34,813 nucleotides of DNA from contig DATHVN010000037.1 in NCBI GenBank assembly GCA_035461305.1, forward strand, positions 1-34,813, in the 5' to 3' direction. The translations under genes and the position numbers were made by a program. Below the pieces are notes generated by a model. That model did not search any database, was not told the DNA's origin, and worked only from the letters and a program-made list of their open reading frames with translations. Below, in pieces: positions 8,257 through 16,028 of the stretch; the stretch's first letter is position 1, and every line of letters starts with the position of its first letter. Source of the stretch: Euzebyales bacterium. Lineage in GTDB: Bacteria; Actinomycetota; Nitriliruptoria; Euzebyales; JAHELV01.

Positions 8257-8887
8257 GTGGCCCCACCAGATCGACGATGCGAGCGACGACCGCATCGACC
8301 GTCAGGTCGGCGGTGTCGACCACCACGGCATCGGCGTCGAGGAACGTGTTGTGCCTGTCGGCATCGTCGCGGGCGAGCAGCTGGGTCGTCACGCGCTCGA
8401 TCACTGCGGCGTCATCGTGGCCCTGCTGGGCGGCCCGACGCGCGGCGCGAACCGCGGGCGGCGCGGTGAGCCACACCTTGAGCCGGGCGTCGGGGACGAT
8501 CACCGATGCCGCGTCACGCCCCTCGACCACGGCCCCCTCCCCCGCAGCGGCCGCGCGCTGCAGCAGGACCAGGCGGCGTCGGACATCCGGGTGCGCGGCG
8601 ACCGCAGACACCTGCGCCGTGACGTCGTCCGAGCGGATCTCGGCTTCGACGTCCCGGCCGTCGAGCAGCGTCCGGTCCCGCCGTCGCGTGATGTGCACGC
8701 CGTCGAGCACGGCGAGCACCTCCGCCTCCGAGCGCGGGTCGGCGCCCGCCCACAGCACCGCCAGCGTCGCCGCCCGGTAGTAGGCGCCGGAGTCGACGTG
8801 GGGGACACCGAGCCGCCGGGCGAGCGCGGCGGCGACCGTCGACTTCCCCGACCCGGCCGGCCCGTCGATCGCGACCACCGTGCTCAT
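8243..8887 (-). CDS. cmk: Cytidylate kinase
   Basis: A 214-residue P-loop kinase of the Cmk family: IDGPAGSGKST at residues 8–18, VDSGAYYRA (substrate binding), and VVEGRDAASVIVPDA, where most homologues read GRDIGT. It phosphorylates CMP and dCMP with ATP, recycling cytidine nucleotides. The start ATG at 8887 overlaps the aroA stop in ATGA, and the 3' end overlaps der by 14 nt, so translation is likely coupled along the operon. Length is normal for bacterial Cmk (about 215–230). Confidence 0.96.
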   Translation of the reverse strand: MSTVVAIDGPAGSGKSTVAAALARRLGVPHVDSGAYYRAATLAVLWAGADPRSEAEVLAVLDGVHITRRRDRTLLDGRDVEAEIRSDDVTAQVSAVAAHPDVRRRLVLLQRAAAAGEGAVVEGRDAASVIVPDARLKVWLTAPPAVRAARRAAQQGHDDAAVIERVTTQLLARDDADRHNTFLDADAVVVDTADLTVDAVVARIVDLVGPHDRS

Positions 8888-10191
8888 GGGACGACCTCGC
8901 CGCCCCGATGCCGCAGGTCACAGCCCAGCGCGCGGGCGTCGTCCCAGAACGCCGGGTACGTCTTGGCCACGCAGCCCGGATCCAGGATCGTCACACCGGC
9001 GACGCGGCTCCCGATCGCCGCGAAGGCCATCGCCAGCCGGTGATCATCATGCGTCCGCAGCGTGGCGGGGCCGCGCGCTCCGCCGCCGTGGATGGTCAGG
9101 GTGTCGGGGGCCTGCTCGACCTCGACTCCGAGGCGGCCGAGCTCGGTCGTGAGCGCCTCGAGCCGGTCCGTCTCGTGCATGCGCGCGACGCCGACGTCAC
9201 GCAGCACGGACGTTCCGGGCGCCAGGGCCGCGAGCGCCCCGAACGTCGACACCTGGTCCGGCATGGCCGCCAGCGACACGTCCACCGGCCGCAGCGCTCC
9301 GGTGGACGTCACGGTGACGCCGACCGACCGACGCGCGACCTCGCAGCCGAACGCGGCGAGGACCTCGACGGCACCGGCGTCGGGCTGGCGTGTCGGCACC
9401 GCGTTGGTCACGGTGACACTGCCGCCGGACGCGGCGGCGAGGGCGTGGAGGTGCGCCGCGGCGCTGGCGTCGTACTCGACGTCGACGCTGCGCGCCAGGT
9501 AGCCGCTGCCGGCACGGACCCGCCAGCCGTCGGGCCGGTCGTCGACCTGCGCGCCCCACGACCGCATCAGGTCGACGGTCAGCGCGATGTAGTCGGCCGC
9601 CGTCCGTCCCCGGAACCGGCAGACGACGTCTGCCCGCGCGTAGGGGGCGACCAGCAGCACAGCGCTGCCGAACTGGCTCGACCCCGACACATCGACCTCG
9701 ACCGTGCCTCCCACGAGCCCACCGCCGGCGATGCGCACCGGCAGGCCGCCGTCGGTGTCGTCTGCCTTGGCGCCGAGCGAGCGCAGCGCGTCGACCAGCG
9801 GGCGGATCGGGCGGCGCCGCAGCGGCGCGTGCCCGGTGACCTCGCCACCGTGCCGCCCGAGCGCACACACCGCGGTGACGAACCGGGCGGTCGTGCCTGA
9901 CAGGCGGGCGTCAAGTGGCGCGTGCGGGCTCGCGATGTCACCGCCTGTGCCGGTGACCCGCCAGTGCTCCGCAGTGAGATCGACGACGGCACCGAGCGCC
10001 CGGAGGCAGTCACGCATGGCCGTGCTGTCGTCGCTGTCGAGCGGCGCTCGCAGGGTGCTAACACCCGTCGCGAGGGCGGCCGTGACGAGAGCACGGTTGG
10101 TGACGCTCTTGCTCGCTGGCGCGCGCACCCGTCCGCCGACGGGGCCGGCCGGCACGACCTCGAGCGCAGCCGTGGAACCCCGCGCGGTCAC
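8884..10191 (-). CDS. aroA: 3-phosphoshikimate 1-carboxyvinyltransferase (EPSP synthase)
   Basis: A 435-residue protein with the two-domain inside-out barrel pattern of EPSP synthase. Visible are PASKSVTNRALVTAAL near the N-terminus (shikimate-3-phosphate and PEP binding Lys-Ser), SGSSQFGSAVLL, the MHETDRL motif and DDHRLAMAFAAIG near the C-terminus. The loop usually written NAGTAMR reads LSGTTARF, similar to the divergent version in other actinobacteria. It joins shikimate-3-phosphate and phosphoenolpyruvate in the sixth step of chorismate synthesis. The start is GTG at 10191, overlapping the tyrA stop as GTGA; downstream it overlaps cmk by 4 nt. Placement between tyrA and cmk links aromatic amino acid and nucleotide supply. 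Confidence 0.96.
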   Translation of the reverse strand: MTARGSTAALEVVPAGPVGGRVRAPASKSVTNRALVTAALATGVSTLRAPLDSDDSTAMRDCLRALGAVVDLTAEHWRVTGTGGDIASPHAPLDARLSGTTARFVTAVCALGRHGGEVTGHAPLRRRPIRPLVDALRSLGAKADDTDGGLPVRIAGGGLVGGTVEVDVSGSSQFGSAVLLVAPYARADVVCRFRGRTAADYIALTVDLMRSWGAQVDDRPDGWRVRAGSGYLARSVDVEYDASAAAHLHALAAASGGSVTVTNAVPTRQPDAGAVEVLAAFGCEVARRSVGVTVTSTGALRPVDVSLAAMPDQVSTFGALAALAPGTSVLRDVGVARMHETDRLEALTTELGRLGVEVEQAPDTLTIHGGGARGPATLRTHDDHRLAMAFAAIGSRVAGVTILDPGCVAKTYPAFWDDARALGCDLRHRGGEVVP

Positions 10192-11285
10192 AGCAGCCGC
10201 TCGCGGACCTCGTAGCTGCGTTCCTTGAGCGCCGCAGCAGCCGTCGCGGCGTGCCCGGCGCCCGAGATGATCAGCCGCAGGGCGCCGCGGCCGCCCTCGG
10301 CGGCGTGGTCGATGCTGAAGTCTTCGATGTTGACGCCGGTCGCGCCGACACAGGTCGTGACCTCGGCCAGCACGCCGGGGCGGTCCGGGATCGGCAGCAC
10401 CAGCTCGACCAGGGCGCCACCCGCGACCGTCTTCCGGGGGAGGCTCCGCCGTGCACGTTGCGCGTCGGCCAGCACCCGGTGCAGCTGGTCATCGTCCGCC
10501 GCGGCCACCGTGGCGCGCAGCTTCGAGATGCGGGTCGCGTAGTCATCGAGCACCCCGACGATCGCGTCGCGGTTCTCGGCGCAGATGTCCAGCCACAGCT
10601 TGGGGTTGCTGGCCGCGACACGCGTGGCGTCGCGGAAGCCGCCGGCGGCCAGCAGCAGCAGTCCGGCGTGCTGCTGCTGCGCCTGCTCGGTGGCCAGGTT
10701 CATCAGCGTCGTCGCGGCGAGCTGCGGCAGGTGGCTGATCACGGCGACCAGGCGGTCGTGGTGGACCGGATCGATCGCCATGGGACGCGCGCCGACGCCC
10801 GCGACCAGGCGGTGCAACGTCCGGTAGGCCTCCGGATCGGTGTGCGTCGTCGGCGTCAGCAGGTAGGTGGCGCCGACGAACAACTCCGCGGTCGCGTGCT
10901 CAGGGCCGGCCTCGTGGGAACCGGCCATCGGATGCCCGCCGACCAACCAGACGTCATCGGGCAGCACGTGCTGGAGCGTGGACACCACGGCCGTCTTGAC
11001 GCTCGCCACGTCCGTGACGATCGCTCCGGTGCGCAGGAAGCCAGCGACCGTCCTTGCGACATCAGCCACGGCCGAGACCGGCACCGCCAGCACCACGACG
11101 TCTGCGCCGGCCACGGCCTCGCCGGCCGACAACGCGGCCTCGGTCAACCCGCCGCGCTGCAGCGCGGTGGACAGCCGGTCGGTGTCGTGGTCGTAGCCCA
11201 CGACGTCGTCGACCTCGTGCACCTGCTGCAGGGCGAGGCCGAGCGACGTGCCGATCAGGCCCGTCCCGATGATCGCTACACGCAC
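10188..11285 (-). CDS. tyrA: Prephenate dehydrogenase with C-terminal ACT domain
   Basis: A 365-residue protein. VRVAIIGTGLIGTSLGLAL at the N-terminus is an NAD(P)-binding Rossmann motif; VGGHPMAGSHEAGPEHA is the conserved TyrA active-site stretch, and VHHDRLVAVISHLPQL contains the catalytic-domain histidines. Residues about 290–365 form an ACT domain (LVELVLPIPDRPGVLAEVT), consistent with feedback control by tyrosine. It oxidatively decarboxylates prephenate to 4-hydroxyphenylpyruvate. Start: GTG at 11285, with AGGAG about 11 nt upstream; the frame is open to 11324. It lies 162 bp after aroH, with a 33-bp direct repeat in the gap, and overlaps aroA by 4 nt. Confidence 0.94.
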   Translation of the reverse strand: MRVAIIGTGLIGTSLGLALQQVHEVDDVVGYDHDTDRLSTALQRGGLTEAALSAGEAVAGADVVVLAVPVSAVADVARTVAGFLRTGAIVTDVASVKTAVVSTLQHVLPDDVWLVGGHPMAGSHEAGPEHATAELFVGATYLLTPTTHTDPEAYRTLHRLVAGVGARPMAIDPVHHDRLVAVISHLPQLAATTLMNLATEQAQQQHAGLLLLAAGGFRDATRVAASNPKLWLDICAENRDAIVGVLDDYATRISKLRATVAAADDDQLHRVLADAQRARRSLPRKTVAGGALVELVLPIPDRPGVLAEVTTCVGATGVNIEDFSIDHAAEGGRGALRLIISGAGHAATAAAALKERSYEVRERLL

Positions 11286-11370
11286 TGCAACCGCTACTCC
11301 TGGGGTGTCGTGCCTGGACTGCACTGTATGCGGTGTGCGCCCACCGCGGCGGCCGGCGCCGGCTCATCGT

Positions 11371-11446
11371 CGCCCTCCGGCTCGCTGACGCTCGCCCGCG
11401 CCCTGCTGATCCCCGCCCTCCGGCTCGCTGACGCTCGCCCGCGCCC
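11371..11446. repeat. Two perfect 33-bp direct repeats between aroH and tyrA
   Basis: Copies at 11371–11403 and 11414–11446 are identical and separated by 10 bp. Each starts CGCCCTCCGGCTCGCTGACG and contains GCTCGC twice. The second copy ends 1 bp before the aroH stop codon. They fill much of the only sizeable gap in this operon. Only two copies are seen in this window, so this is not a CRISPR array; it may be a dispersed intergenic element. Confidence 0.85.
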
Positions 11447-11447
11447 G

Positions 11448-11873
11448 TCACTCGGGCAGATCGCTGCGCAGCTGGCGCGCACCATGCAGGTACGCGTGCC
11501 GAAGGTCGGCGCGTGCACGGTCGGTCTGCACGTGCGCCAGGACCCGGATGCACAGCGGGATGTTGCTGGGGCCGTCGATCGGCAGCTCCCGCGCGCACAA
11601 CATCGGCACGTCGGAGATGCCGGCCTCACGCACGGCGGCGGCGGGGAACTCGCTGTGCACGTCCTCGGTCGCGGTGAAGATCAGGCTGATCAGGTCGGCC
11701 GACACCAGTCCGTTGCGCTCGAGCATGGCGCCGAGCAGCTCGGCGGTGCGCTCCAGCACCTGGTCGCGGGTGTCGGCGTCGAGCGTCGTCGCACCGCGCA
11801 GCGCGGCGATCCGGGGCCGATCGTGGGGCGCGGTCACGTCGTCGGTGGTGGACCTCATGATGTCGGTGCTCAC
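11448..11873 (-). CDS. aroH: Chorismate mutase, monofunctional AroH type
   Basis: A 141-residue protein resembling Bacillus subtilis AroH, a trimeric mutase unrelated to the all-helical AroQ type. The features seen are IAALRGATTLDADT (active-site arginine), LISLIFTATEDVHSEFPAAAVRE (the TxDLxxxFPAxAxR motif), and VPMLCARELPIDGPSNIPLCIRVLAHV. It rearranges chorismate to prephenate, feeding TyrA, encoded next. The start is GTG at 11873, overlapping the rluB stop as GTGA. The extra 15–20 N-terminal residues before the conserved arginine are longer than usual; an internal ATG at 11858 could be the true start. Confidence 0.94.
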   Translation of the reverse strand: MSTDIMRSTTDDVTAPHDRPRIAALRGATTLDADTRDQVLERTAELLGAMLERNGLVSADLISLIFTATEDVHSEFPAAAVREAGISDVPMLCARELPIDGPSNIPLCIRVLAHVQTDRARADLRHAYLHGARQLRSDLPE

Positions 11874-12649
11874 TGCTCTTCGTCCTCGTGGTCGTCCACC
11901 ACCGCCGGGTCGACGCCTTCGCTCTCTCCCAGCCGCACCGCCGCGTAGAGGTCCTGCACCTCGCGGTCGGTCAGTGGCCGAACACGTCCCTGGCCCATGT
12001 CGCCGAGCCTGACCGGACCGACCTGGACCCGCGCGAGGCGAACCAGTGTGAGCCCGACGACGCCGAGCATGCGCCGCACCAGCCGGTTCCGGCCCTCGGT
12101 GACCACCAGTTCGAGCAACGTCTCGTCTCTGGCCGATGCCAGGGTACGCACCGACGCGGCGGCCGCCACCCCGTCGGACAGCACCACCCCGTCCGTCAAC
12201 GCGCGCAGCGCCTGGCGCCGGACGGCTCCGCGCAGCTGCGCCACGTACGTCCTGGGGATCTCATAGCTCGGATGCGTCAGGCGCTGGGCCAGCGGTCCGT
12301 CGTTGGTCAGCAGCAGCAGCCCCTCAGTGTCGGCGTCGAGCCGGCCCACGGGGAACACCCGCGGCGGCGGCGCGACGTAGTCGGCGACAGTCGGACGGCC
12401 CTCCGGATCGTTCATCGTCGTGATGACGCCGCGGGGCTTGTTGAGCATGTAGTGCACGAGCTGGGGATCCGTCCGGACCTGCACGCCGTCGACCGCGAGG
12501 ACATCGGCCCGTGGGTCCGCGCGATCGCCGAGCCGGGCGGTCCGGCCGTTGACCGTGACCTTTCCGGCGGCGATCAGTTCCTCGCACTGCCGGCGGCTGC
12601 CGAGTCCCGCCGCCGCCAGCACCTTCTGCACCCGCTCCGGCCCGCTCAT
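11870..12649 (-). CDS. rluB: 23S rRNA pseudouridine synthase RluB family
   Basis: A 259-residue protein. Residues 3–60 are an S4 RNA-binding domain (RVQKVLAAAGLGSRRQCEELI). The RsuA/RluB catalytic domain follows, with VGRLDADTEGLLLLTNDG containing the catalytic aspartate and later VVTEGRNRLVRRMLGVVG. The C-terminal about 25 residues are acidic and poorly conserved. The family isomerises a uridine in 23S rRNA helix 89 (E. coli position 2605) or a 16S site. The scpB–rluB adjacency is conserved in actinobacteria and firmicutes. Start ATG at 12649; 58 bp separate it from scpB. Confidence 0.94.
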   Translation of the reverse strand: MSGPERVQKVLAAAGLGSRRQCEELIAAGKVTVNGRTARLGDRADPRADVLAVDGVQVRTDPQLVHYMLNKPRGVITTMNDPEGRPTVADYVAPPPRVFPVGRLDADTEGLLLLTNDGPLAQRLTHPSYEIPRTYVAQLRGAVRRQALRALTDGVVLSDGVAAAASVRTLASARDETLLELVVTEGRNRLVRRMLGVVGLTLVRLARVQVGPVRLGDMGQGRVRPLTDREVQDLYAAVRLGESEGVDPAVVDDHEDEEQ

Positions 12650-12707
12650 GACGTGTGCCTACCGCTGCCGCTGACACGCCGCAGGTGGCGCACACGACGC
12701 CGAGCAC

Positions 12708-13343
12708 TCACGACGTGTGGTCGTCAGAGGTGGGCGTCGCCACACGGCCGACATCGCGGCGGGCCTGCCGGTAGCCGTCGAGCGGCGGCTCGTCCGGCGG
12801 GGGTCCCGGAGGCGCGAACACGCCGAGGGCGGGAAGCTCAGCGACCGAGCCCAGGCCGATCTGCTCCAGGAACGTCGTCGTGGTCGCGTAGAGCACAGGC
12901 TGCCCGGGTGTGTCCTCCCGTCCGATCGCCTCGATCAGATCGCGGCTGAGCAGCGTGCGCACGGCTCCGTCGGCGTCGACGCCGCGGATCTGCGAGATGG
13001 TCGCCCGCGTCACCGGCTGCTTGTAGGCAACGATGGCCAGCGTCTCCAGCGCTGCCCGTGACAGGCTGCCCGTCCGTCCCCGCGTGACCCACCGCTCGAC
13101 GTACTCTGCGGCCTGCGGCGCCGTGTACAGGCGCCACCCGCCGCCGACCTCACGCAGGACGAAGCCATGGCCGTCGTCGAGGTACTCGCGCCGCAGCTGT
13201 CGCAGGCCGTCGACGACCTTCTGCTCACCGATCTCGAGGACCTGCGCCAGCGTGTTCGCAGGTACGGGCTCCTCGACGACCAGCAGGATCGCCTCCAGTC
13301 CGAGCCGCAGCTCGGGATCGAGCTCGGTGTCCGGGTCCGTCAT
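12708..13343 (-). CDS. scpB: Segregation and condensation protein B
   Basis: A 211-residue protein with the ScpB double winged-helix fold: LGLEAILLVVEEPVPANTLA at the N-terminus and LSRAALETLAIVAYKQPVTR with ISQIRGVDADGAVRTLL in the second domain, the most conserved ScpB stretch. The last 50 residues are proline-rich and probably disordered. ScpB binds ScpA (the kleisin) and SMC to build the condensin complex that organises and separates chromosomes. The ATG at 13343 overlaps the scpA stop (ATGA), favouring stoichiometric production with ScpA. No smc gene is in the window. Confidence 0.96.
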   Translation of the reverse strand: MTDPDTELDPELRLGLEAILLVVEEPVPANTLAQVLEIGEQKVVDGLRQLRREYLDDGHGFVLREVGGGWRLYTAPQAAEYVERWVTRGRTGSLSRAALETLAIVAYKQPVTRATISQIRGVDADGAVRTLLSRDLIEAIGREDTPGQPVLYATTTTFLEQIGLGSVAELPALGVFAPPGPPPDEPPLDGYRQARRDVGRVATPTSDDHTS

Positions 13344-14143
13344 CGACCGGCCCGCACCGCCATGGGCCGGAGCGCGACCGTCGTGTCGCCGGTCGTCACG
13401 GCCACCAGGTCGTGGGCCGTGCGCGCGATGACCATGTCGCCGCAGTGGGTGGATTGCTCGACCTCGACGTGCTCGTTCTTGTACAGCTCGAGGACGGCGA
13501 CGAACGCGACCGCCACCTCGACGCGGGTCCGGTAGGCGCGCGTCAGCGCACGGAACGTCGCGCGGCCGCCGGCGCTGTCCAGGCGATCGACGAGGTGCCG
13601 CGAGGCCTGCTCGACGGTGATCGGGATCAGTGGCAGGTGCGAGGTGTCGACGGCGCGGTCACGCTCGGCCATGCGGGCGAGCAGGTCCCCGTGGAGCATC
13701 GCGAGGTCGTCCGGCGTCGTCGTCAGCTCGACCGGTGGGACGCGTCCGACGAAGGCCTGTTCCAGCGGCACCGCCCGCGGTACGTAGCCCTGCTGGTCGG
13801 CCATGCGTCCACCCAGGAACGACGCGGCCTCGGTGTACACCTGGTAGTCCAGCAGGCGGGCGTACAGCAGGTCGCGGGCGTGCATGGCGAGCTCGTCGAT
13901 CTCGGGCTCGTCGTCGGTCGGCAGTAGCCGGGCGGCCTTCAGCTCGACCAGGGTCGCCGCGATGACCAGGAACTCGGTGGTGGCCTCGAGGTCCAGGGTG
14001 TCCATCCTCCGCACGACGGCGAGGTAGTCGTCGGTGATGTCAGCCAGCGCCACGTCGTATACGTCGACCCGGCGCTGTGCGATCAGCTTGAGCAGGAGAT
14101 CGAAGGGTCCTTCGAAATCACCGACCGTCACGGTGTACGCCAT
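13340..14143 (-). CDS. scpA: Segregation and condensation protein A
   Basis: A 267-residue kleisin. The N-terminal SMC-binding helices read VGDFEGPFDLLLKLIAQRRVDVYDVALADITDDYL; then come FLVIAATLVELKAARLLP and a C-terminal winged-helix with FRALTRAYRTRVEVAVAFVAVLELYK. ScpA bridges SMC heads and binds ScpB. The frame is open to 14356, but ATG at 14143 is chosen because the protein then starts MAYTVTVGDFEGPF like homologues, and a TACACT box ends 8 nt upstream. It is probably the first gene of the scpA–der operon. In M. tuberculosis a ParA-type ATPase precedes scpA; here a nucleoside phosphorylase does. Confidence 0.95.
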   Translation of the reverse strand: MAYTVTVGDFEGPFDLLLKLIAQRRVDVYDVALADITDDYLAVVRRMDTLDLEATTEFLVIAATLVELKAARLLPTDDEPEIDELAMHARDLLYARLLDYQVYTEAASFLGGRMADQQGYVPRAVPLEQAFVGRVPPVELTTTPDDLAMLHGDLLARMAERDRAVDTSHLPLIPITVEQASRHLVDRLDSAGGRATFRALTRAYRTRVEVAVAFVAVLELYKNEHVEVEQSTHCGDMVIARTAHDLVAVTTGDTTVALRPMAVRAGR

Positions 14144-14151
14144 GTCGCGAC

Positions 14152-14157
14152 AGTGTA
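14152..14157 (-). promoter_or_regulatory. -10 box (TACACT) upstream of scpA, near-leaderless start
   Basis: TACACT on the minus strand matches TANNNT and ends 8 nt before the scpA ATG. No Shine-Dalgarno sequence is visible, so the operon may begin with a leaderless or very short-leader mRNA. The -35 is unclear. Confidence 0.4.
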
Positions 14158-14216
14158 GGGCAGTCGGTCCACCCGGCAGAGCAGGCACGGCGGGCGGCGT
14201 CACTGTCGCATCGTGG

Positions 14217-15554
14217 TCACCCGAGCAGCACCCGCGAGAGCACGACCTCACGGGGCCCGGCGTCGCCGAGGGCGATCGCCGCCTGCACGCTGTCGACCGC
14301 GCGCTGCGCGGCCTCCGCGGAGCGCGCGTGGACCTGTGCGACCCGCTGCCCGGCATCGATCCTGTCCCCGACCTCGACCTCGAGCACGATTCCGACCGCG
14401 GGGTCGACGTCGTCGCCCTTGCGGGCTCGACCGGCCCCGAGGCGCGCGACCGCCTCGCCGATCCGGCGTGCGGAGATCCGCTGCATGGTGCCGCCTGCCG
14501 TCGCCACGACCTCGCGCTGCACCGACGCCGACGGCAGGATCGACGCGGGATCGTTGCACACCTCCGGGTCGCCGCCCTGGCCGGCGATCATCTGCTCGAG
14601 GCGCTCGAGCGCTTCGCCCTTCTCCCACCGGCGGATCAGGTCCTGGCGCACCGCATCGGCCGCACCGCTGCCGCCCTCCTGCGGCCGGGCCTCGCTCAGC
14701 GCGAGGGTCGCCAGCTCCACCGCCACCTCGGCGAGACGCCCCGTGGGCGCACCCTGCAGCAGGCTGATCGCCTCCGAGACCTCCAGCGCGTTGCCGATCT
14801 GACGACCGAGTGGCTGGTCCATGTCCGTCACGAGCGCAGCGCACCGGCGACCGGCGCTCTGGGCGAGCTCGACGCAGAGTGTCGCGAGCTCCTCGGCCGC
14901 CTGCGTGTCCGCCATGAACGCCCCGTCCCCCGCTTTGACGTCGAGGACGATCGTCGATGCACCGGCGGCGAGCTTCTTCGACATGACCGACGAGGCGATC
15001 AGCGCGGTCGACTCGACCGTCGCGGTCAGGTCCCGCAGTGCGTACAGCACGCGGTCAGCGGGCACCAGCCGGTCGGTCTGGGCGGCGACCACGCACCCCA
15101 CACGCTCGACGATCTCGAGCATGCGGCGCGGGTCGAGGTCGACGTCGAAGCCGGGGATCGCCTCGAGCTTGTCGAGCGTACCGCCCGTGTGCCCCAGCCC
15201 CCTCCCCGACAACTTGACCATCTGGCCGCCGGCCGCGGCGACCAGTGGCGCGACCAGCAGGGTTGTGCCGTCGCCGACCCCGCCGGTCGAGTGCTTGTCG
15301 ATCGTCGGCCCCGACAGCGACGACAGGTCGAGGGTCTCGCCGCTCTCCCACAGGATCGTCGTGAGCGCCCTGGCCTCGTTGGTCGTGAACCCGCGGATGA
15401 CCCCCGCCATCAGCAGCGCCGCGATCTGCGCCTCGCCAACGTCACCGGCCAGCATGCCCTCGATGAGCGTCCGCAGCTGAGGCTCGCTCAGCTCGTGACC
15501 GTCGCGCTTGCGGGCGATCAGCTCACTGGGCAGCAGTCCGGAGTCGTGGGTCAC
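14217..15554 (-). CDS. Thymidine / pyrimidine-nucleoside phosphorylase
   Basis: A 445-residue protein of the DeoA/Pdp family. The features are SELIARKRDGHELS at the N-terminus, DKHSTGGVGDGTTLLVAPLVAAAG (phosphate binding), SGRGLGHTGGTLDKLEAIPG (family signature), SSVMSKKLAAGASTIVLDVKAGDGAFM, and a C-terminal lipoyl-like domain from about residue 340. It cleaves thymidine, deoxyuridine or uridine with phosphate, salvaging the base. I cannot separate DeoA from Pdp, so no symbol is given. Start: GTG at 15554 with GGAGG 8 nt upstream. It lies between the DksA-like gene (75 bp) and scpA (73 bp) on the same strand. Confidence 0.94.
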   Translation of the reverse strand: MTHDSGLLPSELIARKRDGHELSEPQLRTLIEGMLAGDVGEAQIAALLMAGVIRGFTTNEARALTTILWESGETLDLSSLSGPTIDKHSTGGVGDGTTLLVAPLVAAAGGQMVKLSGRGLGHTGGTLDKLEAIPGFDVDLDPRRMLEIVERVGCVVAAQTDRLVPADRVLYALRDLTATVESTALIASSVMSKKLAAGASTIVLDVKAGDGAFMADTQAAEELATLCVELAQSAGRRCAALVTDMDQPLGRQIGNALEVSEAISLLQGAPTGRLAEVAVELATLALSEARPQEGGSGAADAVRQDLIRRWEKGEALERLEQMIAGQGGDPEVCNDPASILPSASVQREVVATAGGTMQRISARRIGEAVARLGAGRARKGDDVDPAVGIVLEVEVGDRIDAGQRVAQVHARSAEAAQRAVDSVQAAIALGDAGPREVVLSRVLLG

Positions 15555-15629
15555 GTCGCTCGCCTCCGCGGGTCACTCAGCCGGTCGAGCGGCACCACAG
15601 GGTGTGCGGTGCGCTCCTTCATCATCCCG

Positions 15630-15980
15630 CTATGACGCGGATGCACACTCCACACAGAGCACGCTCATCGGCCGCGCCTCCAGGCGCGACGTCGAGATCT
15701 CCCGGCCACACCGTTCGCAGATGCCGTACTCCCCGTCGTCCATGCGCTCGAGCGCCCGCTCGACGTCGGCGAGCCGGTCGGTGGCCTGCTCGATCAGGGT
15801 CAGCTTCTCGGACCGCTCGGCCGTCGCGCTGGCGGAGTCCGCGAAGTTGTCGTCGACGTCGCCGAGCTCGCGTACGTTACCGCTCTCGGGATCGGCGCCG
15901 AGGCGCTTCAGCTCGACGATCAGGTCCTGCCTGCTGCCATCGAGCTCGGTGCGCAGCCTCTCCTGCGTGTGCGCGTCCAT
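15630..15980 (-). CDS. DksA/TraR-family zinc-finger protein
   Basis: A 116-residue protein: an N-terminal coiled coil (residues 1–80, with DVDDNFADSASATAERSEKL in the hinge) and a C-terminal four-cysteine zinc finger C-X2-C-X17-C-X2-C (CERCG … LCVEC). The segment LERMDDGEYGICERCGREIS is the family hallmark. DksA-type proteins bind in the secondary channel of RNA polymerase and tune initiation, often at rRNA promoters; the short actinobacterial relatives vary in role, so this function is an inference. Start: ATG at 15980 with GTGGAG upstream. It lies 48 bp downstream of xerD and may be read from it. Confidence 0.9.
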   Translation of the reverse strand: MDAHTQERLRTELDGSRQDLIVELKRLGADPESGNVRELGDVDDNFADSASATAERSEKLTLIEQATDRLADVERALERMDDGEYGICERCGREISTSRLEARPMSVLCVECASAS

Positions 15981-16028
15981 GTCATGGCTCCACTCGTCTG
16001 CGGGCGACCGTCAGTGGTCGCCATGTGC

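Noticed and set aside
11371-11446. CRISPR array
   Set aside because: Only two repeats with a 10-bp spacer, no further units and no cas genes.
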